Assembly (NCBI RefSeq): GCF_029946505.1
Contig: NZ_JARZHG010000055.1
Span: forward strand, 1 to 64,000
Length of the DNA: 64,000 bases
Reading direction: 5' to 3'
DNA from: Polyangium sp. y55x31
Lineage (GTDB): Bacteria; Myxococcota_A; Polyangia; Polyangiales; Polyangiaceae
The notes beneath the pieces are model-generated. The model was not told the DNA's origin. It saw nothing but the letters and a program-made list of their open reading frames with translations, and made no database searches. Each line of letters opens with the position of its first letter. Position 1 is the first letter of the stretch. This document shows, piece after piece, positions 16,711-25,621 of the stretch. Both the position numbers and the translations under genes were made by a program.

Positions 16711-17829
16711 ATGTCGAGCAGGTTGTTCGTGGCGACGCGCAAAGGGCTCTTCCGTCTCGATCGAAAGCGGTCCGGATGGGCGATCGGCGAGGTCTCGTTT
16801 CTCGGCGACAACGTCTCGATGGTGCTGCCGGATCGGCGGGACGGGACGCTGTACGCGGCGCTCGCGCTGGGGCATTTCGGGGTGAAGCTGCGGCGGTCGC
16901 GGGACGTGGGCGCGACGTGGGAGGAGATCACGGCGCCGGCCTATCCGCCGCTGCCCGAGGGCGCCGAGCCGGACAAGACGCCGGACGGACGCGAATGGCC
17001 GCAGCGGGTCGAGCTTCTGTGGAGCCTGGAGGCAGGTCGCGAGGATCAGCCGGGGCAGCTCTGGTGCGGGACGATCCCGGGGGGGCTCTTCCGCTCGACG
17101 GATCACGGGCAATCGTGGGAGCTCATGCGCTCGCTCTGGGAGCACCCGACCCGGAAAGGCTGGTTCGGCGGCGGCTACGACTGGCCAGGGATTCACTCGA
17201 TCTGCGTGGACCGAGGCGGCGTGACGATCGGGATTTCCTGCGGGGGCGTGTGGCGCTCGACGGACGAGGGCGCGACGTGGGAGACGCGGACGAAGGGCAT
17301 GTACGCCGAATACATGCCGCCCGAGCGCCGAGACGATCCGGGGATCCAGGACCCGCACCGCGTCGTGGCCTGCGCCGCGCAGCCCGACGCGCTCTGGACC
17401 CAGCACCACAACGGGCTCTTCCGCTCGACGGACGGAGGAAAGACGTGGCGCGAGGTGACGTCGGTGAGGCCGAGCAAATTCGGCTTCACGATGGCCGTGC
17501 ACCCCAAGGATCCGGAGACGGCGTGGGTGGTGCCCGCGAAGAAGGACGAGCAGCGCGTGCCGGTCGACGGGAAGGTGGTGGTGGCCCGGACGCGCGACGG
17601 CGGGGAGACCTTCACGGTGCTCGACAAAGGTTTGCCGCAGGCGAACGCGTTCGATTTGACGTACCGCCACGGGCTCGACGTGGACGGGACGGGGAACGTG
17701 CTCGCGTTCGGCACGACGACGGGGTCGCTTTGGATCAGCGAGGACGGCGGGGATTCGTGGCAGACGATCTCGAATCACCTGCCGCCGGTGTACGCGGTGC
17801 GGTTCGCCGAAGGCGCGGCGGACGCTTGA
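16711..17829 (+). CDS. BNR/WD40-like beta-propeller protein (sialidase-type repeats)
   Basis: The 372-residue protein has repeated Asp-box motifs: SRDVGATWEE, STDHGQSWEL, STDEGATWET, STDGGKTWRE, TRDGGETFTV and SEDGGDSWQT. These mark a six- or seven-bladed propeller like that of sialidases and YCF48/BNR proteins. It has no signal peptide, so it should be cytoplasmic. A MoaD/ThiS-like protein and such a propeller occur next to each other in many bacteria, but the shared function is not established as far as I know. The start is three bases after the previous stop. The stop lies one base from that of the convergent lipoprotein gene. Confidence 0.85.
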   Translation: MSSRLFVATRKGLFRLDRKRSGWAIGEVSFLGDNVSMVLPDRRDGTLYAALALGHFGVKLRRSRDVGATWEEITAPAYPPLPEGAEPDKTPDGREWPQRVELLWSLEAGREDQPGQLWCGTIPGGLFRSTDHGQSWELMRSLWEHPTRKGWFGGGYDWPGIHSICVDRGGVTIGISCGGVWRSTDEGATWETRTKGMYAEYMPPERRDDPGIQDPHRVVACAAQPDALWTQHHNGLFRSTDGGKTWREVTSVRPSKFGFTMAVHPKDPETAWVVPAKKDEQRVPVDGKVVVARTRDGGETFTVLDKGLPQANAFDLTYRHGLDVDGTGNVLAFGTTTGSLWISEDGGDSWQTISNHLPPVYAVRFAEGAADA

Positions 17830-17830
17830 G

Positions 17831-18322
17831 CTACGGGACGTAGTTCCAGGCGCAAGAGCCGTTCTTGCAGACGAACCCGTTCGCGTTCGGGCAATCGCAC
17901 GTGGTGCCGAGGACGTCACATCCGAGCGGCTCCCTCATCGCGAGCAGCTCGTAGAACCGCGTCGCGTCCGCGTCGAGGCGCGCGACGAGGTCACGCGTGC
18001 AGCCGCAGCTCGTGCCCTTGAGCTGCTGGCCACACTGGGCATCGGCCGTGCAGCTCGTGATCGCCTGCCGCTCCTTCGTGAGCTCCGCCTCGAGCTCCTC
18101 GCAGGTCTTGATGTCGGAGCCGCCGCCGCTGCTCGAACTGGAGCTGCCACCCGTACCGCCGCTGCCGCCCGTACTGCCGCTGCCGCCCGTACTGCCGCTG
18201 CCGCCCGTGCCGCCGCTGCCGCCTGTATCGCCGGGCGAGGAGCCTCCGCCGCCGATGCCGGCCGAACAGCCGATCAGGGAGATGGCGAGGACGGTGAAGA
18301 ATCCAGAGCCAATACGAACCAT
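17831..18322 (-). CDS. Small Gly/Ser-linker lipoprotein with Cys-rich C-terminal domain
   Basis: The 163-residue product starts MVRIGSGFFTVLAISLIGCS, a good lipoprotein signal. It then has a 45-residue Gly/Ser/Thr linker built from tandem 18-bp repeats (GGSGST and GGSGGT units). The C-terminal domain of about 95 residues starts TCEELEAELTKERQAI. It has about nine cysteines in spaced pairs (CGCT, CDCPN, CKNGSC) likely to form disulfides. Its family is unknown. The GGAGG ribosome site is inside a terminator-like hairpin just before the ATG, with a T7 tract between. Confidence 0.75.
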   Translation of the reverse strand: MVRIGSGFFTVLAISLIGCSAGIGGGGSSPGDTGGSGGTGGSGSTGGSGSTGGSGGTGGSSSSSSGGGSDIKTCEELEAELTKERQAITSCTADAQCGQQLKGTSCGCTRDLVARLDADATRFYELLAMREPLGCDVLGTTCDCPNANGFVCKNGSCAWNYVP

Positions 18323-18363
18323 AAAAAAACCTCCGTGCGCACGGGGTGGCGTGCACACGGAGG
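18323..18363 (-). terminator. Intrinsic terminator that contains the next gene's ribosome site
   Basis: On the minus strand an 8-bp stem (18330-18337 with 18356-18363) is extended by four pairs after one mismatch (18339-18342 with 18351-18354), with an eight-base loop. The stem is followed by seven T and then directly the ATG of the lipoprotein gene. The hairpin lies 25 bp past the sucA stop, so it can end sucA transcription. Its 3' arm carries the GGAGG for the lipoprotein, which would be hidden whenever the hairpin forms. Confidence 0.85.
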
Positions 18364-18388
18364 TTACCATGCCCCGATGGGGCAGTGA

Positions 18389-21337
18389 TCAGGCGAACGC
18401 TTCGTCCATGAGGCGCTTCTGCTCCAGGTTGTGGCTCGCCTTCGAGCCGGTCGCGGGGCTCGCGCTCGGCTGGCGACCCACGACGGAGAGCGGGAAACGT
18501 CCGCCGAGGAACTGGGGCAGGACTGCGTTGATGTAGTACCAGGAGCCGTAGTTGATCGGCTCTTCCTGGACCCACACGAGCTTCGTGCCGTCCTTGTAGT
18601 TCGCGAGCGCGTTCGTGAGCTCCTGGTTCAGCGGGAAGAGCTGCTCGAGCCGCACGATGGCCACGTCCTTCAGGCCGCGCTGCTCCCGCGTCACGGCGAG
18701 GTCGTAGTAGACCTTGCCCGAGCAGAGCAGGATCTTCTTCACGTCCGAGGGATCGACCGCGTCGTCGCCGATCACGCGCTGGAACCTGCCGTTCGCGAGG
18801 TCGTCGATCGTGGAGACGGGGCGCGGGCCCTTGGCCGTGGTGGCGACGCGCAAGAGGCTCTTCGGCGTGGCGATGACGAGCGGCTTGCGCCAGGGGCGAA
18901 GGATCTGGCGGCGCAGCGCGTGGAAGAGCTGGGCCGGCGTCGTCAGGTTGCAGACCTGGATGTTGTCCTCGGCGCTGTTCTGGAGGAAGCGCTCGATGCG
19001 CGCGCTCGAGTGCTCCGGGCCCTGACCTTCGTAGCCGTGCGGGAGGAAGAGGACGAGGCCCGAGAGCCTGTGCCACTTGTCCTCGCTCGACGTGATGAAC
19101 TGGTCGACGATGACCTGCGCGCCGTTGAGGAAGTCGCCGAACTGCGCCTCCCAGATGACGAGCGCGTCGGGGTAGTCGAGCGCGTAGCCGAACTCGAAGC
19201 CGAGCACGCCCGCCTCGCTGAGGGGGCTGTTGTGGATGTCGAGGCGCGCCGGGCCCTCCGCGACACGCGAGAGCGGGGCGAAGGTCGCGCCCGTCTCGAT
19301 GTCGACGACGACCGCGTGGCGATGGCTGAACGTCCCGCGACGCACGTCCTGGCCCGAGAGGCGCACGGGCGTCTTCTCGGAGAGGAGCGTGGCGTACGCG
19401 AGCATCTCGCCCGTGCCCCAATCGAAGGGCTCGCCCTTCACGAGGCGGTCGTGGCGCGCCTTCAGGATGGGCATGACCTTCGGGTGCACCTTGAAGTCAC
19501 CCGGCAGCTCGAGGAGGCGACGCGAGAGGTCGATGAGCTTTTCGGCGGGCACGCCCGTCGGCACCTCGGGCGTGTCGGCGTCGCGGCCGCCGCGGTAGCT
19601 CGTCCAGACGCCGGCCATCGCGTACGTGACCGGGGCGAAGCCCTTCTGCTTGACCTCTTGCAGCGCGACGTTGAGCGCCTCGCGGCGGCGGACGAGGATC
19701 TCCTCGGCCTTCTCCTCGCTCACCTGGCCCATCTCGACCAGGCGCTTGACGTACATCTGCCGGACCGTCGGCTTCTTGTCGATGACGGCGTACATCCGCG
19801 GCTGCGTGTAGCGCGGCTCGTCGCCTTCGTTGTGGCCGTAGCGGCGGTAGCAGTACATGTCGATCACGACGTCCATGCCGAAGCGCTGGCGCCACTCGGT
19901 CGCGAGGAGCGCGACCTGCGCGACGGCCTCGGGATCCTCGCCGTTCACGTGGAAGACGGGGACCTTCAGCATGCGCGTGATGTCGGACGCGTACCGCGTG
20001 GAGCGCGACTCGCTCGGGTTCGTCGTGAAGCCGACCTGGTTGTTCACGATCACGTGGATCGTGCCGCCGGTCCGGTAGCCCTCGAGGCCGCACATGTTGA
20101 GCGTCTCGGGGACGATGCCCTGGCCGATGAACGCGGCGTCGCCGTGGATGAGCAAGGGCATGACCTTGCGCGCGGCGTCGGGGACGCCGAGGCGGTCTTG
20201 CTTCGCGCGGGCGCGGCCCTCGACCACGGGGTTCACGAACTCGAGGTGGCTCGGGTTGAACGTGAGCGTGAGGTGGACCTTGTGGCCCGACTCCGTGAGG
20301 CGATCGTTCGAGTAGCCGAGGTGGTACTTCACGTCGCCCGCGCCGACGTAACGCTCGGGGTCCTTGTCCTCGAAGTGCGCGAAGATCTCGCGCGGGCTCT
20401 TTTCGAGGATGTTCGCGAGCACGTTGAGGCGGCCGCGGTGGGCCATGCCGAAGACGATCTCGTCGACGTTCTCGGCGCCGGCGCGCTCGATGATGAGGTC
20501 GAGCAGCGGGATCAGCGCCTCACCGCCTTCGAGCGAGAAGCGCTTCGTGCCGGCCTCGTAGCTCCGGTGGATGAACTGCTCGAAGATCTCCGCGTCGGAG
20601 AGCTTCGTCAGGATGCGGAGCTGCTTGTCACGGCTGAGCTCGAGGCGGTTCTTCGTCGCCTCCATGCGCCGCTGCAGCCAGATGCGCTGGACCGGATCCT
20701 CGATGTGCGTGAACTCGACGCCGATCGAGCGGCAGTAGGTCTCCTCGAGGCGGTTGATGATCTCGCGCAGCGTCGAGATGGCCGGCAGACCGGCGAGGTC
20801 GACCGTCGGGAAGGGCTGGTCGAGGTCCGCTTCGCTGAGGTCGAAGTTGTCGAGGTTGAGCTCGGGCGGCGCGGGCGGCGGGAGGCCGAGCGGATCGATG
20901 TGCGCGAAGAGATGACCACGCACGCGGTAAGCGTTGACGAGCTGATACACGCGGGCGCGGGTCGCCGCGGTCGACATCATCTCCTGCTCGGAGGAGATGA
21001 AATCGAAGCCCGGCACGCGCGGCGGCGGCGGGGGCGGCGGCGACGAGCGGCGGTGCTTGCGCGCCGGCTCCTGCGTGAACAGGCTGGCCTGCGCGGGCGC
21101 GGCGCCGCCGTTCGTGTACCGCGGCGACTCGGCGAGGGGCGCCGTCGACGTCACGGGCGGGGGCGCCGGCGGAGCGACCTGCACGGGCGCTCGATACACC
21201 GGCGCGGACGCCTGCGACGGACCGCGCTGTTTATCGAAGAAGGCCCTCCAGCTCGGGTCGACCTTCTCGGGATTCTCCTGGTATTGCGCGTAGAGCTCTT
21301 CGACGAACCCTGCGTTGACGCCGAAATCAAGCTGCAT
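18389..21337 (-). CDS. sucA: 2-oxoglutarate dehydrogenase E1 component
   Basis: The 982-residue enzyme has the E1 N-terminal peptide ([20 protein letters not shown]), then a Pro/Ala-rich stretch of about 90 residues. The thiamine-diphosphate core follows: [38 protein letters not shown] and the [12 protein letters not shown] segment. The C-terminal transketolase-like half has [16 protein letters not shown] and [11 protein letters not shown]. It decarboxylates 2-oxoglutarate in the TCA cycle and passes the succinyl group to E2 lipoamide. The E2 and E3 genes are not adjacent. It is divergent from pgi, and the region between their starts is 206 bp. The start is the ATG heading [10 protein letters not shown]; no clear ribosome site decides between it and an ATG nine bases upstream. 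Confidence 0.95.
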   Translation of the reverse strand: MQLDFGVNAGFVEELYAQYQENPEKVDPSWRAFFDKQRGPSQASAPVYRAPVQVAPPAPPPVTSTAPLAESPRYTNGGAAPAQASLFTQEPARKHRRSSPPPPPPPRVPGFDFISSEQEMMSTAATRARVYQLVNAYRVRGHLFAHIDPLGLPPPAPPELNLDNFDLSEADLDQPFPTVDLAGLPAISTLREIINRLEETYCRSIGVEFTHIEDPVQRIWLQRRMEATKNRLELSRDKQLRILTKLSDAEIFEQFIHRSYEAGTKRFSLEGGEALIPLLDLIIERAGAENVDEIVFGMAHRGRLNVLANILEKSPREIFAHFEDKDPERYVGAGDVKYHLGYSNDRLTESGHKVHLTLTFNPSHLEFVNPVVEGRARAKQDRLGVPDAARKVMPLLIHGDAAFIGQGIVPETLNMCGLEGYRTGGTIHVIVNNQVGFTTNPSESRSTRYASDITRMLKVPVFHVNGEDPEAVAQVALLATEWRQRFGMDVVIDMYCYRRYGHNEGDEPRYTQPRMYAVIDKKPTVRQMYVKRLVEMGQVSEEKAEEILVRRREALNVALQEVKQKGFAPVTYAMAGVWTSYRGGRDADTPEVPTGVPAEKLIDLSRRLLELPGDFKVHPKVMPILKARHDRLVKGEPFDWGTGEMLAYATLLSEKTPVRLSGQDVRRGTFSHRHAVVVDIETGATFAPLSRVAEGPARLDIHNSPLSEAGVLGFEFGYALDYPDALVIWEAQFGDFLNGAQVIVDQFITSSEDKWHRLSGLVLFLPHGYEGQGPEHSSARIERFLQNSAEDNIQVCNLTTPAQLFHALRRQILRPWRKPLVIATPKSLLRVATTAKGPRPVSTIDDLANGRFQRVIGDDAVDPSDVKKILLCSGKVYYDLAVTREQRGLKDVAIVRLEQLFPLNQELTNALANYKDGTKLVWVQEEPINYGSWYYINAVLPQFLGGRFPLSVVGRQPSASPATGSKASHNLEQKRLMDEAFA

Positions 21338-21494
21338 GGATGGCATTGGGGCGGCAGGGAAATAACGCGGGATCGGTGTCGCCGCCAGCGCAGTTTTTTC
21401 GGATCCCGGTGCGCTGGAAACCCAAGAGACCACCCGCCGAGCGGGCGCCCGAGCCCCAGGGTGCGCTACATACGTACGAACGACGAAGCGGCTC

Positions 21495-21516
21495 GGGCCG
21501 GGGACGAGCCCGGCCC
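21495..21516 (+). promoter_or_regulatory. Hairpin in the pgi leader
   Basis: An 8-bp all-GC stem (21495-21502 with 21509-21516) with a six-base loop lies 27 bp upstream of the pgi ATG, within the divergent sucA-pgi promoter region. It may act on mRNA stability or translation. No T tract follows, so it is not a normal terminator. Confidence 0.35.
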
Positions 21517-21543
21517 GGCGCCACCGATGGGGATGGTACGACG

Positions 21544-23160
21544 ATGAACGACGGGCTCGACCGGTTTCGCGCGCACCTTTGTTATGACGAGCGCCTCGGC
21601 TTCTGGCTGGACACGAGCCGGATCCGATGGACGGAAGGCTTCCTCGACGCGCTCGAGCCGCGGCTTCAAGCGGCCTACGAGGCGATGGCGGCGGTCGAAC
21701 GCGGCGCGATCGCGAACGCCGACGAGGGGCGCATGGTGGGGCACTACTGGCTCCGGGCGCCCGAGCTCGCGCCGGATCCGGCGATCCGTGACGCGATCAC
21801 GCAGACGCTCGGCCGTGTGCTCTCGTTCGCGGAGGACGTGCACGCCGCGCGTATCCGCCCCGAGCGCGCGAGCCGCTTCCGGAACGTGCTGCTCATCGGC
21901 ATCGGCGGCTCGGCGCTCGGCCCCGAGCTCGTCTCCGCGGCGCTCACGTCGCCCGCGGATCGCATGCGCGTGTGGTTCTTCGACAACACCGATCCCGACG
22001 GATTCGATCGGACCCTCGACGCGATCGGCGACGCGCTGCCCGAGACGCTCACGGTCGTCATCTCGAAATCGGGCGGCACGAAGGAGACGCGCAACGGGAT
22101 GCTCGAAGCGGAGGCCGCGTATGCGCGACTCGGGCTCGATTTCGCGAAGCACGCGGTGGTCGTGACGGGCGAGGGCAGCGAGCTCGACAAGCACGCGGTG
22201 GCGCGCAGGTTCCTCGATCGGTTCCCGATGTGGGACTGGGTCGGCGGTCGGACGAGCGAGCTCAGCGCGGTGGGGCTTCTGCCGGCGGCGCTGCAAGGGC
22301 TCGACGTGGCGGACATGCTGCGCGGCGCGCGCGCGATGGACGAGGTGACGCGCTCCCGCGTGACGAAGAAGAACCCGGCAGCGCAGCTCGCGGCGGCGTG
22401 GCTCGCGGCGACGGGCGGCGCGGGCAAGAAGGACATGGTGCTCCTGCCGTACAAGGACCGGCTCGAGCTCTTCAGCCGGTACGCGCAGCAGCTCGTGATG
22501 GAGTCGCTCGGCAAGCGGCTCGATCGGCAAGGGCGCGAGGTGTGGCAGGGGATCAGCGTCTACGGCAACAAGGGCTCGACGGATCAACACGCGTACGTGC
22601 AGCAGCTCCGCGACGGGGTCGACAACTTCTTCGTGACGTTCATCGAGGTGCTGCTCGATCGCGCGCCGCAGCGAGGGGACCGCGAGGTGGAGCCGGGCGT
22701 GACGTCGGGCGATTACCTCTCGGGGTTCCTGCAAGGCACGCGGCGCGCGCTCGACGAGCGGGGGCGATCGTCGATCACGATCACGCTGGAGGCGCTCGAC
22801 GCTTCCTCGCTCGGCGCGCTCATCGCGCTCTACGAGCGGGCCGTGGGGATCTACGCGGAGCTCGTGGACATCAACGCGTACCACCAGCCGGGCGTGGAGG
22901 CGGGGAAGAAGGCGGCGCAGGCGGTGATCGATCTGGAGCTGCGCGTGCTCGCGGCGCTCCGCGCGAAGGCGGGGACGGCGCTCTCGCTCGCGGATGTCAC
23001 GGCGGCGGCGGGCAGCGACGATCCGGAGACGGTGTTCTGGATCCTGCGGCATCTCTCGGCGAACCCGCAGCGCGGCGTCTTGCGTGTGCGTGGTCAGGGC
23101 GCCGAGGCCGAAGCGGGTTCGCCGCTCGACTGGATGTGGATGGTCGCCGCCGCCAAGTGA
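21544..23160 (+). CDS. pgi: Glucose-6-phosphate isomerase
   Basis: The 538-residue protein shows the phosphoglucose isomerase signatures. [16 protein letters not shown] and [12 protein letters not shown] form the phosphate-binding SIS fold, [17 protein letters not shown] matches signature 1, and [19 protein letters not shown] has the active-site GNKGSTDQH found in many bacteria. It interconverts glucose-6-phosphate and fructose-6-phosphate in the cytoplasm. It stands alone on its strand and converges with the Pro-rich membrane protein gene 11 bp beyond its stop. The ATG at 21544 matches the family's N-terminal length. Confidence 0.95.
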   Translation: MNDGLDRFRAHLCYDERLGFWLDTSRIRWTEGFLDALEPRLQAAYEAMAAVERGAIANADEGRMVGHYWLRAPELAPDPAIRDAITQTLGRVLSFAEDVHAARIRPERASRFRNVLLIGIGGSALGPELVSAALTSPADRMRVWFFDNTDPDGFDRTLDAIGDALPETLTVVISKSGGTKETRNGMLEAEAAYARLGLDFAKHAVVVTGEGSELDKHAVARRFLDRFPMWDWVGGRTSELSAVGLLPAALQGLDVADMLRGARAMDEVTRSRVTKKNPAAQLAAAWLAATGGAGKKDMVLLPYKDRLELFSRYAQQLVMESLGKRLDRQGREVWQGISVYGNKGSTDQHAYVQQLRDGVDNFFVTFIEVLLDRAPQRGDREVEPGVTSGDYLSGFLQGTRRALDERGRSSITITLEALDASSLGALIALYERAVGIYAELVDINAYHQPGVEAGKKAAQAVIDLELRVLAALRAKAGTALSLADVTAAAGSDDPETVFWILRHLSANPQRGVLRVRGQGAEAEAGSPLDWMWMVAAAK

Positions 23161-23171
23161 GGCGGCGTTGA

Positions 23172-23996
23172 TCAGAAGTGGAGACGCACGGCGGCGGAGC
23201 TGCCGCCCACGAGCAGCTCCGGCTTGCCCGGGAGCGCCTGCGCGCGCTGGAGGTACTTCTCGGGCAAGAGGATGCCAGCCGCGATCATGGCCGCGCCGGT
23301 CATCTGCGTGAAGCCGTTCAGCAGCATGAAGAACGTGTAGACGTCGTCGTCGGTGCTGCGCGGATTCGGGAACTCCTGCGTACGCGCGTTCTCGACGCCG
23401 AGCGAGATGAACGGGCCGAAGATCGGGACGAGGAGCGGGCCGAGGGTCTCGGCGTCGCGCTCGTTGTCATCGAACGCGAAGGCGCCGCCGACGAGGGCGG
23501 ACAGGCCGTACGGCACCGCGAACGTGACGATGCCGCCGACGACGAGGCTCCGGGTCGGCTGCACCTTCAGCTCGTAGCCCGGCAGGAGGATGTCGCCCTC
23601 TTCGTACTCGATGCGGCGAGGCAAGACGGGCAGGCTCGGGTCGTCCATCGGAGCCCACATCGCCGGGGGCTGCTGCGGCGACGGGCTGTCCCACGTCTCG
23701 TTACTGAGCCTCGGCTGCTTCTTGCGCTTCTTCGGCTTCGGCTGCTCCTCCGTCGACTCCGCGGCCTCGGTCGTCGGAGCGGGCGGCGGAGGCGGCAAGG
23801 GCGCGGCGCTCGTGGTCGAGGGCGGCGCAGGCGGAGGCGGCAGGGGCGCGGCGGCCGTGGATGACGACGGCGGCGGCGCGGCGGGGGCAGGCTGCGCGCT
23901 CGCGGGGAGCGCGGAGGCGAGGCCCAGCGAGAGCGCGGCGAGCGGCGCGAGGCGGCGCGCGATGCCCGGGATCGACGTGCGCTTGCTACTTTCCAT
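23172..23996 (-). CDS. Pro-rich membrane protein, paralog 3 of 3
   Basis: This 274-residue protein has a Sec signal (ending ALPASAQ), a linker of Pro/Ala/Ser then Lys/Arg-rich sequence to about residue 120, and a shared C-terminal domain. That domain starts YEEGDILLPGYELKVQP, has hydrophobic stretches VVGGIVTFAVPYGLSALVGG and LLVPIFGPFISLG, and ends with a helix (TGAAMIAAGILLPEKYLQ) and a beta-like tail. The same order occurs in the two genes upstream. I know no function for it. A start at 23996 has an AAGGGA site. It may be cotranscribed with its two paralogs. Confidence 0.8.
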   Translation of the reverse strand: MESSKRTSIPGIARRLAPLAALSLGLASALPASAQPAPAAPPPSSSTAAAPLPPPPAPPSTTSAAPLPPPPPAPTTEAAESTEEQPKPKKRKKQPRLSNETWDSPSPQQPPAMWAPMDDPSLPVLPRRIEYEEGDILLPGYELKVQPTRSLVVGGIVTFAVPYGLSALVGGAFAFDDNERDAETLGPLLVPIFGPFISLGVENARTQEFPNPRSTDDDVYTFFMLLNGFTQMTGAAMIAAGILLPEKYLQRAQALPGKPELLVGGSSAAVRLHF

Positions 23997-24028
23997 CGAC
24001 GGAGTCCCTTTCATCGTCGATCCACGGC

Positions 24029-24736
24029 TCAGAAATGCCACCGGAGCGCCGCGGCCCGCGGGCCGACCATGACCTCGGGGCGCGGATCGAAGGCGAATTC
24101 GTTGGGCGTGCGCGAGATGAACTTCTCGTCGGCGAGCATGCCCGCCACGAAGAGCGCGGCGCCCGTGGCCTGGCCGAGGCCGTCGAGCATGAGCATGAAG
24201 ACGCCGACGCTCTCGGCATCGGAGGTGCCGATCGCGACGAAGGGACCGATGACCGGAATGAAGAGCGACGTGTAATAGCCGGAGGCGATGCCCTCGTTGC
24301 CCACGAAGGAGCCCGCGAACAGGACCGACATCCCGTAGAGCGGCGCGAACGTCGCGATGCCCGCGGTCGCCATCTTGTAACGGGGCCTCGTCTCGATGCC
24401 GTAGCCGGGCGGGATCGGATCCCCTTCCTTGTACGGCAGACGCGAGGGTCCGAAGATCGGCGGCGGCGGATAGGCAGCGCGCGGCGGATAGCCTGGCGGC
24501 GCCGCGCCCATCGGCTGCTGCGGCGCCGCGCCCATCGGCGGCGGAGGCTGCTGCGGCATCACTCCGGGCGGCGGTTGCTGCTGCGGCGGCATGGCGCCTG
24601 GCGTCGGCTGCTGCTGCGGCGTCACGCCGGGCGGCGGAGGCGGAGGCGGAGGAGCGCCCTGCGCCAGGGAGATGTTTGCAGCACCAAGGATCGTCAGCGT
24701 GGCACCGACGGAGAGGATCGTTCGTCGCGTCGTCAC
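24029..24736 (-). CDS. Pro-rich membrane protein, paralog 2 of 3
   Basis: The 235-residue product starts at a GTG whose last bases overlap the TGA of the preceding gene (GTGA), a sign of coupled translation. It has a signal peptide (TTRRTILSVGATL to SLAQG) and a long run rich in Pro and Gln (PPPPPPPPG, then repeated QQQP and PGVMPQQ units). The shared domain follows: YKEGDPIPPGYGIETRP, two hydrophobic segments (TAGIATFAPLYGMSVLFAG and LFIPVIGPFVAIG), and DGLGQATGAALFVAGMLADE. It is predicted to be in the membrane with an extended Pro-rich arm outside the cytoplasm. Function unknown. Confidence 0.8.
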   Translation of the reverse strand: MTTRRTILSVGATLTILGAANISLAQGAPPPPPPPPGVTPQQQPTPGAMPPQQQPPPGVMPQQPPPPMGAAPQQPMGAAPPGYPPRAAYPPPPIFGPSRLPYKEGDPIPPGYGIETRPRYKMATAGIATFAPLYGMSVLFAGSFVGNEGIASGYYTSLFIPVIGPFVAIGTSDAESVGVFMLMLDGLGQATGAALFVAGMLADEKFISRTPNEFAFDPRPEVMVGPRAAALRWHF

Positions 24737-25548
24737 ATCGTCCCCACGAGGCCCAGGCCTGCGCCATGCGGGCCGAACCGGAGAGGCATCACGGTCACGG
24801 AGGCGTCGAGCTCGGATCGGACGAGCCGCTTCTCCTGGGCGACGATGCCGGCGATCAGCATCGCGATGCCGCCCGCTTGCGCGAGCCCGTCGACCGCGAG
24901 CCAGAAGGTCCCCGGGCCCTCGGAGTCGAGCGTGCCCATCGCGATGAAGGGCCCGACCGCCGGGATGTAGAGCGGCCAGAGCTCCGAGCTTCGCGAGACG
25001 CTGTCGCCGATCGAGGCGATCATCGCGGAGAAGAACCACGGGACGCCGAACGTGACGGCGCCGCCGATGACGAGGCCCTTGCGGATGCGGCTGTCGACGC
25101 GGTAGCCGGGCGGGATCGGATCCCCCTCCTCGTACGCGAGCGTCGCCGGGAGCGAAGCGCCGGGCGCACCGTATCCATAGCTGTTCGGCCCGTACCCGGG
25201 CGGCGGCGGATACCCCGGCGGCGGATAACCCGGCGGCGGATAACCTTGCGGATACCCGGGCGGCGGCGCGTACCCCGGCGGCGGATACCCCGGCGGATAA
25301 CCTTGCGGATACCCGGGCGGCGGCGCGTAACCGGGCGGCGGCAGCGGCGCGCCCTGCGGCGCCGCGGGCTCGTAGCCAGGAGGCGGCGGAGGCGGAGGCG
25401 CCGAGGTGTCCGGCGAGCCAGCCGGCGGCGGCGGAGGCGCGGGCGCCTGCGCGGCCGCGAGCTGCGAGGAGACACCTACCGCGACGAACAGCGCCGCCGC
25501 GAGCGCACGAGGAGCTCCCTTCGTTGTGTTCGCCTTCGTCTTCCCCAT
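24733..25548 (-). CDS. Pro-Gly-Tyr-repeat membrane protein, paralog 1 of 3
   Basis: The 271-residue protein has a signal peptide, then about 100 residues of Pro-rich sequence with repeated PPGY, PPPGYP and YPQGY units. The domain shared with its two neighbours follows: YEEGDPIPPGYRVDSR, hydrophobic segments IGGAVTFGVPWFFSAMI and LYIPAVGPFIAMG, then DGLAQAGGIAMLIAGIVAQE. PGY-rich arms resemble those of some bacterial envelope proteins and may bind partners. It is the first gene of the three and has a CGGAGG site before the ATG. The stop overlaps the GTG start of the next. Confidence 0.8.
   Translation of the reverse strand: MGKTKANTTKGAPRALAAALFVAVGVSSQLAAAQAPAPPPPPAGSPDTSAPPPPPPPGYEPAAPQGAPLPPPGYAPPPGYPQGYPPGYPPPGYAPPPGYPQGYPPPGYPPPGYPPPPGYGPNSYGYGAPGASLPATLAYEEGDPIPPGYRVDSRIRKGLVIGGAVTFGVPWFFSAMIASIGDSVSRSSELWPLYIPAVGPFIAMGTLDSEGPGTFWLAVDGLAQAGGIAMLIAGIVAQEKRLVRSELDASVTVMPLRFGPHGAGLGLVGTM
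25193..25341 (-). repeat. In-frame Pro-Gly-Tyr coding repeats
   Basis: Short GC-rich units of 12-24 bp encode PPGY, PPPGY and YPQGY in tandem. One longer block (PGYAPPPGYPQGYPP) is present twice in nearly identical form. Such repeats can change in number by slippage without shifting frame. Confidence 0.8.
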
Positions 25549-25621
25549 ACCGCAGCCTCCGCCCTCGCGCGTGATGCCTGCACGCGCGTAAAAACGGAGA
25601 ATACGTGAGGCATCCAGGAGG

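Noticed and set aside
18389-21337. sucA as a Kgd-type multifunctional 2-oxoglutarate decarboxylase with an acyltransferase domain
   Set aside because: The N-terminal extension is only a Pro/Ala-rich linker of about 90 residues. There is no succinyltransferase domain and the length (982) fits E1 alone.
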